Source: Fructilactobacillus lindneri DSM 20690 = JCM 11027 (GTDB lineage Bacteria; Bacillota; Bacilli; Lactobacillales; Lactobacillaceae). From it: a stretch of 64,000 bases of DNA. The notes under the pieces were generated by a model, which made no database searches, was not told where the DNA came from, and worked only from the letters and a program-made list of their open reading frames with translations. The position numbers were made by a program, and so were the translations under genes. The stretch covers positions 62,001 through 126,000 of the forward strand of contig NZ_MIYK01000001.1 of assembly GCF_002907375.1 (NCBI RefSeq), in the 5' to 3' direction. Positions 29,107 to 38,179 of the stretch are shown here, in pieces (position 1 is the first letter of the stretch; each line of letters starts with the position of its first letter).

Positions 29107-29637
29107 GATATTTGTAATAAAAGATTTTAATACAGCATTGCCAAATTGTTGATGCTGATGAATTAAAATATTTGCACATGCCAAGCTATCATCAAGTGCA
29201 TTATGATGATGTTCTAACTCAATCCCTAATTCGCTGCTAACCGTATTTAATTTATGGTTAGGAAACTGTGGGAAAAATTTACGAGAAGTTTTAACGGTAT
29301 CTAAAGTTTGATAATGAGGCATTGGCAATCGATAGCGTTCAATACTTTTTCTTAAAACACTATTATCGAAGCGATTATTATGTGCCACTACTAGTCGATT
29401 TCGCTTAAAGAATGGCTTAATAATCTCCCAAATCTCTGGGAAAATCGGGGCATCTACGACATCCTCGCTGTGAATTCCATGGACATTTACATTTCGCCAG
29501 TTAAAATCAGTTTCAGGATTGATTAAGGAATAAAATTCATCAACCACCTGATCATTTCTAACGACAGTTAAGGCTACCGAACAGGCACTAGCCCGCTGAC
29601 TAGCAGCTGTTTCAAAATCAATTGCAACAAAATTCAT
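29104..29637 (-). CDS. DnaQ-like 3'-5' exonuclease (DEDDh)
   Basis: The 177-residue protein is a stand-alone exonuclease of the DnaQ/epsilon superfamily. Motif I is FVAIDFETA (Asp7, Glu9), motif II includes VAHNNRFDNSVLRK, and motif III is HHNALDDSLACA with the His-x4-Asp of DEDDh enzymes. It could be a proofreading partner or a general exonuclease; no polymerase domain is attached. It lies 17 nt after the exonuclease III gene on the same strand, so the two probably form a DNA-repair pair. Confidence 0.88.
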   Translation of the reverse strand: MNFVAIDFETAASQRASACSVALTVVRNDQVVDEFYSLINPETDFNWRNVNVHGIHSEDVVDAPIFPEIWEIIKPFFKRNRLVVAHNNRFDNSVLRKSIERYRLPMPHYQTLDTVKTSRKFFPQFPNHKLNTVSSELGIELEHHHNALDDSLACANILIHQHQQFGNAVLKSFITNI

Positions 29638-29654
29638 GTGTCATGTCACCCCAA

Positions 29655-30419
29655 TTAAGCTTGTAAATTGTCAATGACTAGTTGAACTGGACAGTGGTCA
29701 GAGCCTTCCACAGTATCAAGAATATTTGCAACTCTAACATCTTTAACCAATGGATCGGAGATGATGAAATAATCAAGTCGCCATCCATGATTATCGCGGC
29801 GCGCATGTCCACGATAACTCCAAAAGGTATAACGAGTTTCAGTTGGATGTAATTTTCTAAAGATATCACAAAAACCGCTATCTAATAATTCTGTAAATTG
29901 ATCACGTTCTACTTTGGTGTAACCGGGTGCCTCATGATGTTCATCGGGATTAAAGATGTCGATGGGGTCATGAGCAATGTTTAAATCACCGCCAATTACC
30001 ACGTTTTTCTTTTGCTTAAGGTTATCAACAAATTTAATAAATTTTTCATCCCATACTTCTTTTTCAGCCAGATGTTGTAATTCTTCGCCAGCAACTGGAG
30101 CATAAACGTTTACGAGGTAAAAGTCTGCATATTCAAGCGTGATGGTGCGACCTTCCGGATCAAGATCGTTTCCATCCAGACCATAAGCCACACTGATTGG
30201 TTTATGTTTCGTAAAAACCGCTGTTCCCGCATAACCGGGTCGTTCGGCAGAATCCCAGTATTGGTAATATTCGTCAGGAATAGCTAGTTTAATTTCGTCA
30301 GGAGCCACTCTGGTTTCCTGCACGTTAAAGAAATCAGCATCGGCAGCATTGAAAAATTCATAAAAGTTCTTTTTGACAATTGCACGCATTCCATTGACAT
30401 TCCAAGAAATAAAATTCAT
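29655..30419 (-). CDS. Exodeoxyribonuclease III / AP endonuclease
   Basis: The 254-residue protein is an ExoIII-family enzyme that cuts at abasic sites and removes 3' blocks in base excision repair. Visible motifs are SWNVNGMRA, NVQETRV (the metal-binding Glu), GGDLNIAH (Asp/Asn), HGWRLDYFI and GSDHCPV (catalytic Asp-His pair). It complements ung at 26.4 kb in the same pathway. AGGAGG lies 8 nt before ATG 30419, and a TATAAT (minus strand, about 30447-30452) serves as its likely -10. Confidence 0.93.
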   Translation of the reverse strand: MNFISWNVNGMRAIVKKNFYEFFNAADADFFNVQETRVAPDEIKLAIPDEYYQYWDSAERPGYAGTAVFTKHKPISVAYGLDGNDLDPEGRTITLEYADFYLVNVYAPVAGEELQHLAEKEVWDEKFIKFVDNLKQKKNVVIGGDLNIAHDPIDIFNPDEHHEAPGYTKVERDQFTELLDSGFCDIFRKLHPTETRYTFWSYRGHARRDNHGWRLDYFIISDPLVKDVRVANILDTVEGSDHCPVQLVIDNLQA

Positions 30420-30529
30420 TTGATGACCTCCTAGATTTTTTCTCTATTATATCACGATTGGGAAAGGCAAATGGTTTTCGCTGTCTGTGCGTGCTAAAAT
30501 AGAAAAAGACGATTGAAAGGATAGATAAA

Positions 30530-31432
30530 ATGGCAACTGACATACGTGATAAATTTAAAAATATTAAAATTTTAAAAGATGAACCATTAGCAAATTATTC
30601 TTGGACTGAAACGGGAGGGAAGGCTGATTATCTAGCTTTTCCTCGTTCTTACGAAGAAACGGAACAATTATTAAACTACGCTAATGAGATTAAGATGCCG
30701 CTAACAGTTTTAGGAAATGCTAGTAATCTGATTGTACGTGATGGCGGGATTCGTGGCTTAACGATGATTTTGAAAGAAATGAATCATATCCATGTCGATG
30801 GTGACCGGGTAATGGCCGAAGCCGGAGCAGCTTATGTAGATACCACTAAAGTAGCCCAACAACACAGTTTAACCGGATTAGAATTTGCAGCTGGAATTCC
30901 TGGTAGTATTGGTGGCGGAGTTTATATGAATGCTGGTGCTTATGGCGGAGAAACTGACCATGTTTTAGAAACCGCTACGGTACTGACAGAAGCAGGTAAT
31001 ATTGAAGTATTTACTAATGAAGAACTTGAGTTTGGCTATCGTCACAGTAAAATTCAGGATACGCATGGGATTGTCCTAGCAGCGACTTTTAAACTTGAAA
31101 AAGGGAATCCAATTTTGATTCAACATGAAATGGATCATCTTAACTATCTTAGAAAATCAAAGCAGCCTTTGGAATACCCATCTTGTGGAAGTGTTTTCAA
31201 GCGTCCTAAAGGGCATTTTGCTGGGAAATTAATTCATGATGCTGGTTTGCAAGGTTATCGATATGGCGGAGCAGAGGTTTCTAAAAAGCATGCCGGCTTT
31301 ATTGTAAATGTCGATCACGCAACGGCAACCGATTATCTTCAAGTGATTAAGCATGTGCAAGAAACGGTGTACCAAGCTTCCGGAATTCATTTGCAGACTG
31401 AAGTCCGCATTATCGGTGAAGCAGCAAAATAA
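30530..31432 (+). CDS. murB: UDP-N-acetylenolpyruvoylglucosamine reductase
   Basis: MurB reduces UDP-GlcNAc-enolpyruvate to UDP-MurNAc in peptidoglycan precursor synthesis, using FAD and NADPH. The 300-residue protein has N-terminal [20 protein letters not shown]-binding [14 protein letters not shown] and [20 protein letters not shown]. The catalytic-serine segment is [11 protein letters not shown], with C-terminal KKHAGFIVN. This is a type II MurB as in other Gram-positives. It is divergent from the exonuclease III gene; an extended -10 TGCTAAAAT lies about 40 nt upstream. Confidence 0.95.
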   Translation: MATDIRDKFKNIKILKDEPLANYSWTETGGKADYLAFPRSYEETEQLLNYANEIKMPLTVLGNASNLIVRDGGIRGLTMILKEMNHIHVDGDRVMAEAGAAYVDTTKVAQQHSLTGLEFAAGIPGSIGGGVYMNAGAYGGETDHVLETATVLTEAGNIEVFTNEELEFGYRHSKIQDTHGIVLAATFKLEKGNPILIQHEMDHLNYLRKSKQPLEYPSCGSVFKRPKGHFAGKLIHDAGLQGYRYGGAEVSKKHAGFIVNVDHATATDYLQVIKHVQETVYQASGIHLQTEVRIIGEAAK

Positions 31433-31433
31433 T

Positions 31434-31469
31434 TAAAAAGATTAACACTTATCATGTTAATCTTTTTTA
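31434..31469 (+). terminator. Intrinsic terminator after murB
   Basis: Stem AAAGATTAACA/TGTTAATCTTT, loop CTTATCA, T run. Confidence 0.8.
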
Positions 31470-31487
31470 CTGGCTAAAAATTGCAAT

Positions 31488-31522
31488 AAAAAAATCCTTA
31501 AAACTTAATTTAAGGATTTTAC
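31488..31522 (-). terminator. Terminator of the DUF1361 gene
   Basis: Read on the minus strand: stem AAAATCCTTA/TAAGGATTTT with an AT loop, then a T run. It is a separate hairpin from the murB terminator 20 nt away. Confidence 0.75.
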
Positions 31523-31528
31523 GGATAC

Positions 31529-32179
31529 TTATTTGGATTCAGGTGTGATGATGGTATAAATCCAATAAATAACTAATTGAGCAATCGTCATTAAGATGAC
31601 AAAGATAATCATTTGCCTGGTCCACATGGTCATGAACAGCTTCGCGTAAAACTTAGGTTTAATGATCAGATAAACGGTATGAACACGTAAGAAACGACCA
31701 ATGAATAATCCCACGGAACTTAGCCCAATCAAAATACATGTAGTAATAAAATCAGTGAATTGATTTTTGATATGTAATTTGGCATTCATCGCTTTGGCAA
31801 CGTGAATTAACCCCCAAAAACCAATGAAAGCACAAGCTAATGCACTGATTAACAAACAAGTATATAAGAACCAAATGTGACTGTCTAACTTGAGCATTCC
31901 GTTGATATTGTTGGGATGCAGCCATGACAAATGTAACAGATCAGTTAAAATATATGGTGCGTTTGGATAAAATAACAACCATATTATTGTTAACAACCAA
32001 AAAATGAGCGGATTTTGTTTGGGATTATCGCCGATATGAAAACTTAATTCAATCGGGATATAACCTAAAAAGGTATTTAAAAGTAAAAAACCAAACAAAG
32101 AATCCTTGATAAAAATCTTAATGAACACTAACCAGATTAGAAAAAATAATCTAACTTGCCATTTTTTATTTCTTGTCAT
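31529..32179 (-). CDS. DUF1361 membrane protein
   Basis: The 216-residue protein has about six hydrophobic segments. The stretch LLFYPNAPYILTDLLHL is the hallmark of the DUF1361 family, whose biochemical role is unknown. I chose ATG 32179, preceded by GAGGTGA; a GTG 9 nt upstream is part of the ribosome site. It is a single gene, divergent from cdaA. The tail ends with ITPESK after the last membrane span. Confidence 0.85.
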   Translation of the reverse strand: MTRNKKWQVRLFFLIWLVFIKIFIKDSLFGFLLLNTFLGYIPIELSFHIGDNPKQNPLIFWLLTIIWLLFYPNAPYILTDLLHLSWLHPNNINGMLKLDSHIWFLYTCLLISALACAFIGFWGLIHVAKAMNAKLHIKNQFTDFITTCILIGLSSVGLFIGRFLRVHTVYLIIKPKFYAKLFMTMWTRQMIIFVILMTIAQLVIYWIYTIITPESK

Positions 32180-32344
32180 AAAAATCACCTCAAAATGTCT
32201 TACTTAAATTAAACCGCAAATCTAAGTAAAAAACTATTAATTTGTATGAATTAATCCAAACTTAGTAAATGTTTCATTGCTCTCTACCTATTAAAATGGG
32301 ATTGGAGAGTGATATAATTATTATGAATAAAAGCAGGGGGAACA

Positions 32345-33199
32345 ATGTTGATGGGAATCGATTGGGGTAATATATTAACCTTACATAATTTAAGCAATAT
32401 CTTAGATGTACTGGTCGTTTGGGTACTGATTTATGAATTAATCATGTTACTGCGCGGTACACGTTCAATTCAACTTTTACGTGGAATTGTAATTTTGATT
32501 TTAGCCAAAGTTATCAGTTTGTATTTAGGTTTGACAATGACTTCCTGGATTTTGGATCAGGTTATCAACTGGGGAGTAATCGGTTGTATCGTAATCTTTC
32601 AACCGGAAATTAGGCGTGGATTAGAAAAATTAGGCCGACGCTCAGTTTTTAAACAGTCACAACAACAGAATGCCAAGGCTGAAAAGCTGATTAAAGCTCT
32701 TAATGGTGCAATTCAATACATGTCTAAACGACGGATTGGGGCGTTAATCGCCATTCAAATGAAAACTGGTTTAGAAGAATATATTGAAACAGGGATTCAG
32801 TTGGATGCCGATGTTTCTAGTCAGTTGCTGATTAATATTTTCATTCCAAACACTCCACTTCATGATGGGGCAGTTATCATCAAAGATGGAAGAATTGCAT
32901 CTGCAGCTTCATATCTGCCATTATCACAGAGTAATTTGATTCCCAAAGAACTTGGGACTAGACATCGAGCTGCAGTTGGAATTTCAGAGGTGACTGATGC
33001 GATTACCATCGTTATTTCTGAAGAAACCGGTGAAGTATCGATTACGAGAAATAATGAATTGTTACGTGGCATGACACAAGCTGACTATTTGAAGTACCTA
33101 CGCAGTCAATTAATTAATACCAATGTCAAAGACCATAAGACCCTCTTTGGAGAAATCCATGACTTCTTCATCAAACACTTTGGGGGTAAAAAATCATGA
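32345..33199 (+). CDS. cdaA: Diadenylate cyclase CdaA
   Basis: CdaA makes the second messenger c-di-AMP from two ATP, controlling potassium and osmolyte balance and wall homeostasis. The 284-residue protein has three N-terminal membrane spans (about residues 10-85) and a DAC domain with the active-site motif DGAVIIKDGRI and GTRHRAAVGISE. The AGGGGG ribosome site is only 4 nt before ATG 32345 and 10 nt before ATG 32351; either start is possible and differs by two residues. It heads the conserved cdaA-cdaR-glmM operon. TATAAT at 32313-32318 is a likely -10. Confidence 0.95.
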   Translation: MLMGIDWGNILTLHNLSNILDVLVVWVLIYELIMLLRGTRSIQLLRGIVILILAKVISLYLGLTMTSWILDQVINWGVIGCIVIFQPEIRRGLEKLGRRSVFKQSQQQNAKAEKLIKALNGAIQYMSKRRIGALIAIQMKTGLEEYIETGIQLDADVSSQLLINIFIPNTPLHDGAVIIKDGRIASAASYLPLSQSNLIPKELGTRHRAAVGISEVTDAITIVISEETGEVSITRNNELLRGMTQADYLKYLRSQLINTNVKDHKTLFGEIHDFFIKHFGGKKS

Positions 33200-33912
33200 A
33201 AAAATTTTTTGAAAGTAAAGCATTTTGTTTAATTATTTCGTTAATTTTTGCTCTAGTATTATTTTTCATGGTGCACGATTACAAATTAATTAATCCCAGC
33301 GGATCAAATTATCAACAAGATGATCCGCAGTTAACCTCAAATGCGTCTAAACAAGTTGAAGTTCCCTTACAGTTAAACGTTGACTCCGATAAATATTTTG
33401 TCATCGGTTACCCCGATAAAGTAAAAGTTGATTTAAAAGGCCCTTCAGCACTCGTCACTACTACTGCGAATACGCAAAATTTCAAAGTTACTGCTGATTT
33501 AAGTAATTTGACACCGGGACGCCACGTTGTTAAACTGCAACAATCCGGGTTGAATTCAGAGCTGCATGCTAAAATTCAACCTGAGAAAATTGAGGTTAAC
33601 ATTCAAAACCGGGAAACTGATTCATATCCAGTAGCAGTTAAGTACCAAAAGAGTCACATTGCCACTGGCTACAAAGTTGGCAAGATTGAAAAAGATGTCG
33701 ATAAAGTAAATGTTACTGGGCCTGCTGATGAAATGGATAAAATTAAAAAAGTAGTTGCTGAAGTTAATTTAACAAAAGATACCGATAAAACTTTTGATAA
33801 ATCGACGGTGATTGATGCTTTAGATAGCAAGGGGAGAACTGTAAACGTAGTTATTTCTCCTTCAACCACCAAAGTAAAATTACCAATCAATAAAGATAAT
33901 GAAGATAAGTAG
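33196..33912 (+). CDS. cdaR: CdaA regulator CdaR (YbbR domain protein)
   Basis: CdaR is a membrane-anchored extracytoplasmic regulator of CdaA. The 238-residue protein has one N-terminal membrane helix (about residues 8-27) and then about two YbbR-like repeats, seen as the recurring pattern of F/Y-V-x-G-x-P-x-x-V-x-V, such as YFVIGYPDKVKVDLKGP and KVNVTGPADEM. It overlaps cdaA by 4 nt (ATGA). It is shorter than homologues with three or four YbbR repeats. The surface location is inferred from the single uncleaved helix. Confidence 0.9.
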   Translation: MKKFFESKAFCLIISLIFALVLFFMVHDYKLINPSGSNYQQDDPQLTSNASKQVEVPLQLNVDSDKYFVIGYPDKVKVDLKGPSALVTTTANTQNFKVTADLSNLTPGRHVVKLQQSGLNSELHAKIQPEKIEVNIQNRETDSYPVAVKYQKSHIATGYKVGKIEKDVDKVNVTGPADEMDKIKKVVAEVNLTKDTDKTFDKSTVIDALDSKGRTVNVVISPSTTKVKLPINKDNEDK

Positions 33913-33939
33913 TGTACGGAATAGAAATGGAGACGGAGT

Positions 33940-35286
33940 ATGAAATATTTTGGAACAGATGGAATTCGCGGGGTTGCTAATCAGGAGTTAACCCCTGAAT
34001 TAGCTTTTAAAGCTGGACGTGCTGGAGGTTATGCTCTTACAAAACGCAGTGCTGAAGATCATCAACCACGTGTTTTAGTTTCACGCGATACTCGGATTTC
34101 TGGACAGATGTTAGAAGATGCCTTGGTTGCTGGACTCTTGTCAGTCGGAATTGAAGTGATTCGATTGGGGATTGTTACAACTCCAGGTGTAGCATACTTA
34201 GTTCGCGATCAGAGTGCGGATGCAGGTGTCATGATTACCGCTTCGCATAATCCTGCCAAATATAACGGCATCAAGTTCTTTGGCGGTGATGGTTATAAAC
34301 TTTCTGACGATATTGAAGCCGATATCGAAGATATTTTAGAAAGTAATGAGGATAATTTACCTCGACCATCAGCTAAAGGTTTAGGAACCGCTGATAGTTA
34401 TACTGAGGCTGGACAGAAATATATTCATTTTCTAGCTCAAAGTATTCCAGAGAATCTAGATGGCATTAAAGTTGCAGTTGATGCTGCTAACGGTGCCACA
34501 AGTGCTTTAGTTCCACGTCTATATGCCGATTTAGGCTTGGATTTTGAAACAATGGCTACGACACCAAATGGAATCAACATTAATGATAAGGTTGGTTCAA
34601 CGCATCCAGAAAAGCTACAAAAGATGGTTGTTGAAAACGGGGCTCAATTAGGCATTGCATTTGATGGCGATGGTGATCGTTGTATCGCTGTGGATGAAAA
34701 AGGAAATATCGTGGATGGCGATAAGATTATGTACATTTGTGGAAAATACATGGATGAACATGGTCGTTTGAAACACGATACCATTGTGACAACGGTTATG
34801 AGTAACCTGGGGATGTATAAAGCCATGGAAGCTCATGGAATGAAGAGTGTGAAGACCAAAGTCGGTGATCGGTATGTGGTTGAAGAAATGAATGCCAATG
34901 GCTATAATCTTGGCGGCGAACAATCTGGTCACATCGTCTTTTTAGACTTTAATACTACTGGTGATGGAATGTTAACTAGTCTTCAGTTAATGTGGATTAT
35001 GAAGGAAACTGGTAAGCCGTTATCAGAATTAGCCGACGAAGTTACTAAATACCCACAAAGTTTAGTAAACGTGACATTTAAAGATAAGGCACATGCCATG
35101 GATCATCCAGAAGTTCAAGCTGAAATCAAAAAAGTCGAAGCAGAAATGAATGGAAATGGTCGGATTCTTGTCCGTCCTAGTGGAACCGAACCATTATTAC
35201 GGGTAATGGTAGAGGCCTTAACGCAGGAACAAAGTAACGAATATGCACATCGGATTGCTGATGTTGTTGAAAAATACAATCAATAA
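33940..35286 (+). CDS. glmM: Phosphoglucosamine mutase
   Basis: GlmM converts glucosamine-6-phosphate to glucosamine-1-phosphate on the way to UDP-GlcNAc. The 448-residue protein has the phosphoserine loop [11 protein letters not shown] with catalytic Ser102, the metal loop FDGDGDRC, the sugar loop GGEQSGH and the C-terminal phosphate loop [12 protein letters not shown]. It follows cdaR by 27 nt. In Bacillus GlmM binds and inhibits CdaA, so operon partners are also physical partners. Confidence 0.96.
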   Translation: MKYFGTDGIRGVANQELTPELAFKAGRAGGYALTKRSAEDHQPRVLVSRDTRISGQMLEDALVAGLLSVGIEVIRLGIVTTPGVAYLVRDQSADAGVMITASHNPAKYNGIKFFGGDGYKLSDDIEADIEDILESNEDNLPRPSAKGLGTADSYTEAGQKYIHFLAQSIPENLDGIKVAVDAANGATSALVPRLYADLGLDFETMATTPNGININDKVGSTHPEKLQKMVVENGAQLGIAFDGDGDRCIAVDEKGNIVDGDKIMYICGKYMDEHGRLKHDTIVTTVMSNLGMYKAMEAHGMKSVKTKVGDRYVVEEMNANGYNLGGEQSGHIVFLDFNTTGDGMLTSLQLMWIMKETGKPLSELADEVTKYPQSLVNVTFKDKAHAMDHPEVQAEIKKVEAEMNGNGRILVRPSGTEPLLRVMVEALTQEQSNEYAHRIADVVEKYNQ

Positions 35287-35303
35287 ATTTTAAACTTAAA
35301 ATT

Positions 35304-35351
35304 AAAACGCCTCATAGTGATTGAAAATTAATCATTATGAGGCGTTTTTTG
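35304..35351 (+). terminator. Intrinsic terminator after glmM
   Basis: Long stem AAAACGCCTCATAGTGATT/AATCATTATGAGGCGTTTT (one wobble), loop GAAAATT, T run. Confidence 0.88.
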
Positions 35352-35757
35352 GCTTTTCTTTGATAGTAAAGTTCTTTTTTAAATTTAATAAAATCAATAA
35401 TTTATTCTATTTTTAAGTATTAATATCATACTGTAATTAATTTAAAATTTAACTGATGTATCGACTGATTGCTAAATCTAATTTTTGAATTTGAAGTTAT
35501 ATGTGTGTAATTTTGTGAATTTTAGATATTAGATACTGGAATGTTAATTAGTTTTTCTTGTTTATATACTGATAGTTTCCATTATTCCTTTTAAATTATA
35601 TTTATTAATTCCAGTGAATTAATAGATAAACACACTACACTTACTAAATGATGATAAATTAATTATTTAATAAGTAGTATGCAATTAATAACAAGCGCTA
35701 TTAATATGCGTTATACTACGTTAGACTGATTAAATAGTTACATTAGGAGAGCCTTCA
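35352..35757. other. AT-rich intergenic region, no gene seen
   Basis: About 400 bp of very AT-rich DNA with no open frame carrying a credible ribosome site on either strand. Near its end are an inverted repeat (ATTAATA, 8 nt, TATTAAT at 35684-35705) and TATACT at 35712-35717, a plausible -10 for the next gene. I see no transposase remnant or RNA gene. Confidence 0.6.
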
Positions 35758-36327
35758 ATGAGAAAAGAAACATTAAAAGTGTCGTCTTTATTTTGGTTTA
35801 TTTTAGAAATTATTTTATTAGTTGGATTTCTACATCCACTTAGTGCTTCTGCGAAGCAAAAGGATGTGATGCGGACTCCGATTGCTCCAAACAAATCATC
35901 AGAAACTGTTCCATATCCCAATTTGAAAAAGAATCATAACGTTTGGGTTAAAGTCTCACTTGCAAAGCAGCGTGCTTATATTTATGACAATAAAAAGTTG
36001 TTATATACAATGTATGTATCGACTGGCAGACCAGGCAAGGAAACTAAGACGCCTACGGGAATTTTCCATATTCAAAATTTGAGAGGAAAATATTTCTACT
36101 CTGATAGGTTCAAAGAAGGAGCTTATTATTGGGTTTCTTTTGCGGAACGCGGGCTTTATTTATTTCACTCTAATCCAGTTGATAAGAATGGTAAAATTAT
36201 TAAATCGGATGCCAAAGAGATTGGGAAAAAGCCAACTTCACAGGGCTGTGTTCACTTGACTAAGTCAGACGCTAAGTGGTTCTACGAAAATATTCCGACA
36301 AGAAGTAAAGTTGTGATTGAGAAATAA
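35758..36327 (+). CDS. Secreted L,D-transpeptidase-like (YkuD) protein with altered active-site motif
   Basis: The 189-residue protein has an N-terminal hydrophobic segment (about residues 9-31, ending LSASAK, a likely signal peptidase site) followed by a YkuD catalytic domain from about residue 61. YkuD enzymes form 3-3 cross-links or attach proteins in peptidoglycan using a cysteine. Visible are VSTGRPGKETKTPTGIF, the upstream His137 (LYLFHSNP) and the nucleophile region S161-Q-G-C164-V-H-L. The usual motif is S/T-H-G-C-h-R/N; here His162 is Gln and the Arg/Asn at 166 is His. Cys164 is kept. Substrate specificity is therefore uncertain. It is a single gene in an accessory region, with GGAGAG before ATG 35758. 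Confidence 0.82.
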   Translation: MRKETLKVSSLFWFILEIILLVGFLHPLSASAKQKDVMRTPIAPNKSSETVPYPNLKKNHNVWVKVSLAKQRAYIYDNKKLLYTMYVSTGRPGKETKTPTGIFHIQNLRGKYFYSDRFKEGAYYWVSFAERGLYLFHSNPVDKNGKIIKSDAKEIGKKPTSQGCVHLTKSDAKWFYENIPTRSKVVIEK

Positions 36328-36335
36328 AAATATTT

Positions 36336-36376
36336 TGAAAAGGCCAAGGTTGTTTTTACAATCTTGGCCTTTTGGT
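36336..36376 (+). terminator. Intrinsic terminator after the YkuD gene
   Basis: Stem AAAAGGCCAAG/CTTGGCCTTTT extended by an inner TTGT/ACAA, T run at the end. Confidence 0.85.
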
Positions 36377-36436
36377 ATAAAAAATCTAGTTTTATGCGTA
36401 TATTATTAATGTGTATTAACTATACATAATAATTTA

Positions 36437-36475
36437 TTGCTTTAGTTTTGTTCTAATTGTACAATATTAAGTACA
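36437..36475 (+). promoter_or_regulatory. Toxin-antitoxin promoter and TGTACA-type operator
   Basis: TTGCTT (36437-36442), 17-nt gap, TACAAT (36460-36465). The -10 is covered by TGTACA (36458-36463), six bases, then AGTACA (36470-36475). This resembles the paired TGTACA sites bound by YefM in E. coli. Confidence 0.65.
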
Positions 36476-36494
36476 CATGAAAGGGATGATTTTG

Positions 36495-36758
36495 ATGGAA
36501 GCAACTACCTATTCAAACTTTAGAAATAAATTAAAAAGTTATATTGATAAAGCTACTAATGATTACGAACCAATTACAATTATTAGAAAAGATAATAGAA
36601 ACGCAGTTTTAATTTCTGCCGAGGAATATAATAATATGAAAGAAAATCAATTTATTTTAGGGAACCCTAATAACTTAAAATGGCTAGAAGAAAGTAAAAT
36701 GCAAGCGGAAAATGGTGATTTAGCTCACCATAAATTGCTTGAGGATGAAGATGAATAA
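36495..36758 (+). CDS. Phd/YefM family antitoxin
   Basis: The 87-residue protein starts at ATG 36495 about 9 nt after AAAGGG. The N-terminal MEATTYSNFRNKLKSYIDKA and PITIIRKDNRNAVLISAEEYN are the classic YefM/Phd DNA-binding dimer domain. The acidic C-terminus (KLLEDEDE) is the likely disordered toxin-neutralising tail. It is followed, with an 8-nt overlap, by a YoeB toxin. The antitoxin and complex are expected to repress the upstream promoter, whose palindrome overlaps the -10. Confidence 0.9.
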   Translation: MEATTYSNFRNKLKSYIDKATNDYEPITIIRKDNRNAVLISAEEYNNMKENQFILGNPNNLKWLEESKMQAENGDLAHHKLLEDEDE

Positions 36759-37008
36759 AGAATTTACTATTAATGGCTGGAAAGATTATATTTGGTATGA
36801 AGAAAATAGTAAAAAAGATTTAAAAAGAGTAAATAAATTAATAAAAAGTATTTCTAGAACTCCTTATGAAGGATTAGGAAAACCTGAACCTCTACATGGG
36901 GATTTTAGTGGTTATTGGTCTAGAAGAGTAAATGAAAAAGATCGTATCGTTTATAAAGCTATAAATAATAAAATAATTATTTTGGCTTGTCGTACTCATT
37001 ATGAATAA
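36751..37008 (+). CDS. Txe/YoeB family mRNA interferase toxin
   Basis: The 85-residue protein starts at ATG 36751, six bases after GAGG, inside the end of the antitoxin gene. YoeB toxins enter the ribosome A site and cut mRNA. The stretches PYEGLGKPEPLHGDFSGYWS, RRVNEKDRIVYK and the C-terminal ACRTHYE are diagnostic, including the conserved C-terminal His-Tyr pair needed for catalysis. The frame is intact, so the module looks functional. It is convergent with the lacI-type regulator 38 nt away, and no terminator is visible between them. Confidence 0.92.
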   Translation: MNKEFTINGWKDYIWYEENSKKDLKRVNKLIKSISRTPYEGLGKPEPLHGDFSGYWSRRVNEKDRIVYKAINNKIIILACRTHYE

Positions 37009-37046
37009 AATTAAAAATATTATTTATGAATATAATAAGTAGATTT

Positions 37047-38045
37047 TCAATCTCTATCAAACGAAGCTGGCACCTCAATCCGTTTAAAATTTGAGTTATC
37101 TGGCTTTTTTAATTGTTTTAATAACACTTTTCCAGCCGTTTCTCCCATTTTAAATGGATATTGGCGAATTACTTTAATCGTGGGATTAATAATATTAATT
37201 AAATTACTATCAGAAAAGCCGGTCATTAAAGTAGGCTGATGTTTACCGATTAATCCTGCGTACATTAGTCGTGGCAGTATTTCGATGAGCCAGCGTTCTT
37301 TAATGGCAAAAATCAAAGTTTGCGGATTTTGTTTAATTGCTTGTTTTAATTTTTTATAAGCACGAGTAAAACTAGTTTTAGACTTTCCAGAATCGATGAT
37401 TTGCAACTCGGAATCGTCGTAAACTTCTTTAATTCCAGCAATTCGTTGCTTGATAGTTGAAACATTTTTGGATTCATCCGCAACTAAGATGATTTTGGAA
37501 ATGTTTTTTTGTTGCTTAAAATAGCGACAGGCATCGCGAGTGATTTGTAAATTATTGGTGACGATACTAGACCAATTTGTTTCAGGAATTTCCCGATCTA
37601 GTAACACGATCGGAAAATCATCTTTAATTTCACTTTTTAAAAACTTTAAATTATTCGTCAAAGGCTGAATGATGAGTCCGGCCAACAAGTCCGTATCAAA
37701 TGACAAAATATTTTGTTTTTCTTTTTGTGGACTATTTGCCGAGTTTAATAAAATGGTGTTAAAACCATGTTTTTCTAATTCTGCTGTAATCCCTTTAAAC
37801 ATTTCAATTGAAAAGTAATCAGTGATATCAGCCGCAGAAACCGCCACAATATGTTTTTTTTTATTTTTTAACTGGCGTGCCATGGTATTAGGGACATAGT
37901 TGTATTTATTGATCACTTTTTTAACGCGTTTGTAAGTTGTTTCAGACATTAAATCTGCTTTCCCATTTAAGTAACGAGAAACGGTTGCAGTTGAAACTTG
38001 CGCTTCTTGGGCTATTTCAGTAATAGTTATTTTTTGGTGGGTCAT
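37047..38045 (-). CDS. LacI family transcriptional regulator (orphan)
   Basis: The 332-residue protein has an N-terminal LacI helix-turn-helix (ITITEIAQEAQVSTATVSRY, then LNGKADLMSETTYKRV) with the hinge helix TMARQLKNKK. A periplasmic-binding-like domain follows (SAADITDYFSIEMFKGITAEL, PIVLLDREIP). Such proteins respond to sugars or sugar acids. No transporter or catabolic operon sits beside it, so its target cannot be read from context. ATG 38045 is used; a GTG at 38054 is possible. The ribosome site is weak. A CAATTTTGCAAATTG palindrome lies 135 nt upstream next to the glmS promoter. Confidence 0.9.
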   Translation of the reverse strand: MTHQKITITEIAQEAQVSTATVSRYLNGKADLMSETTYKRVKKVINKYNYVPNTMARQLKNKKKHIVAVSAADITDYFSIEMFKGITAELEKHGFNTILLNSANSPQKEKQNILSFDTDLLAGLIIQPLTNNLKFLKSEIKDDFPIVLLDREIPETNWSSIVTNNLQITRDACRYFKQQKNISKIILVADESKNVSTIKQRIAGIKEVYDDSELQIIDSGKSKTSFTRAYKKLKQAIKQNPQTLIFAIKERWLIEILPRLMYAGLIGKHQPTLMTGFSDSNLINIINPTIKVIRQYPFKMGETAGKVLLKQLKKPDNSNFKRIEVPASFDRD

Positions 38046-38179
38046 TTGAATCACGCTTTCTATTGCAGATTAAATTAATTCTACACGGCTTTTCCTATTT
38101 TTTATGCTGAGTTTATTGTAAAATTTAATTATGTGTTTGTAAGATTTTTAGATTTTTGATTTTCAAATCGGACATAGAC

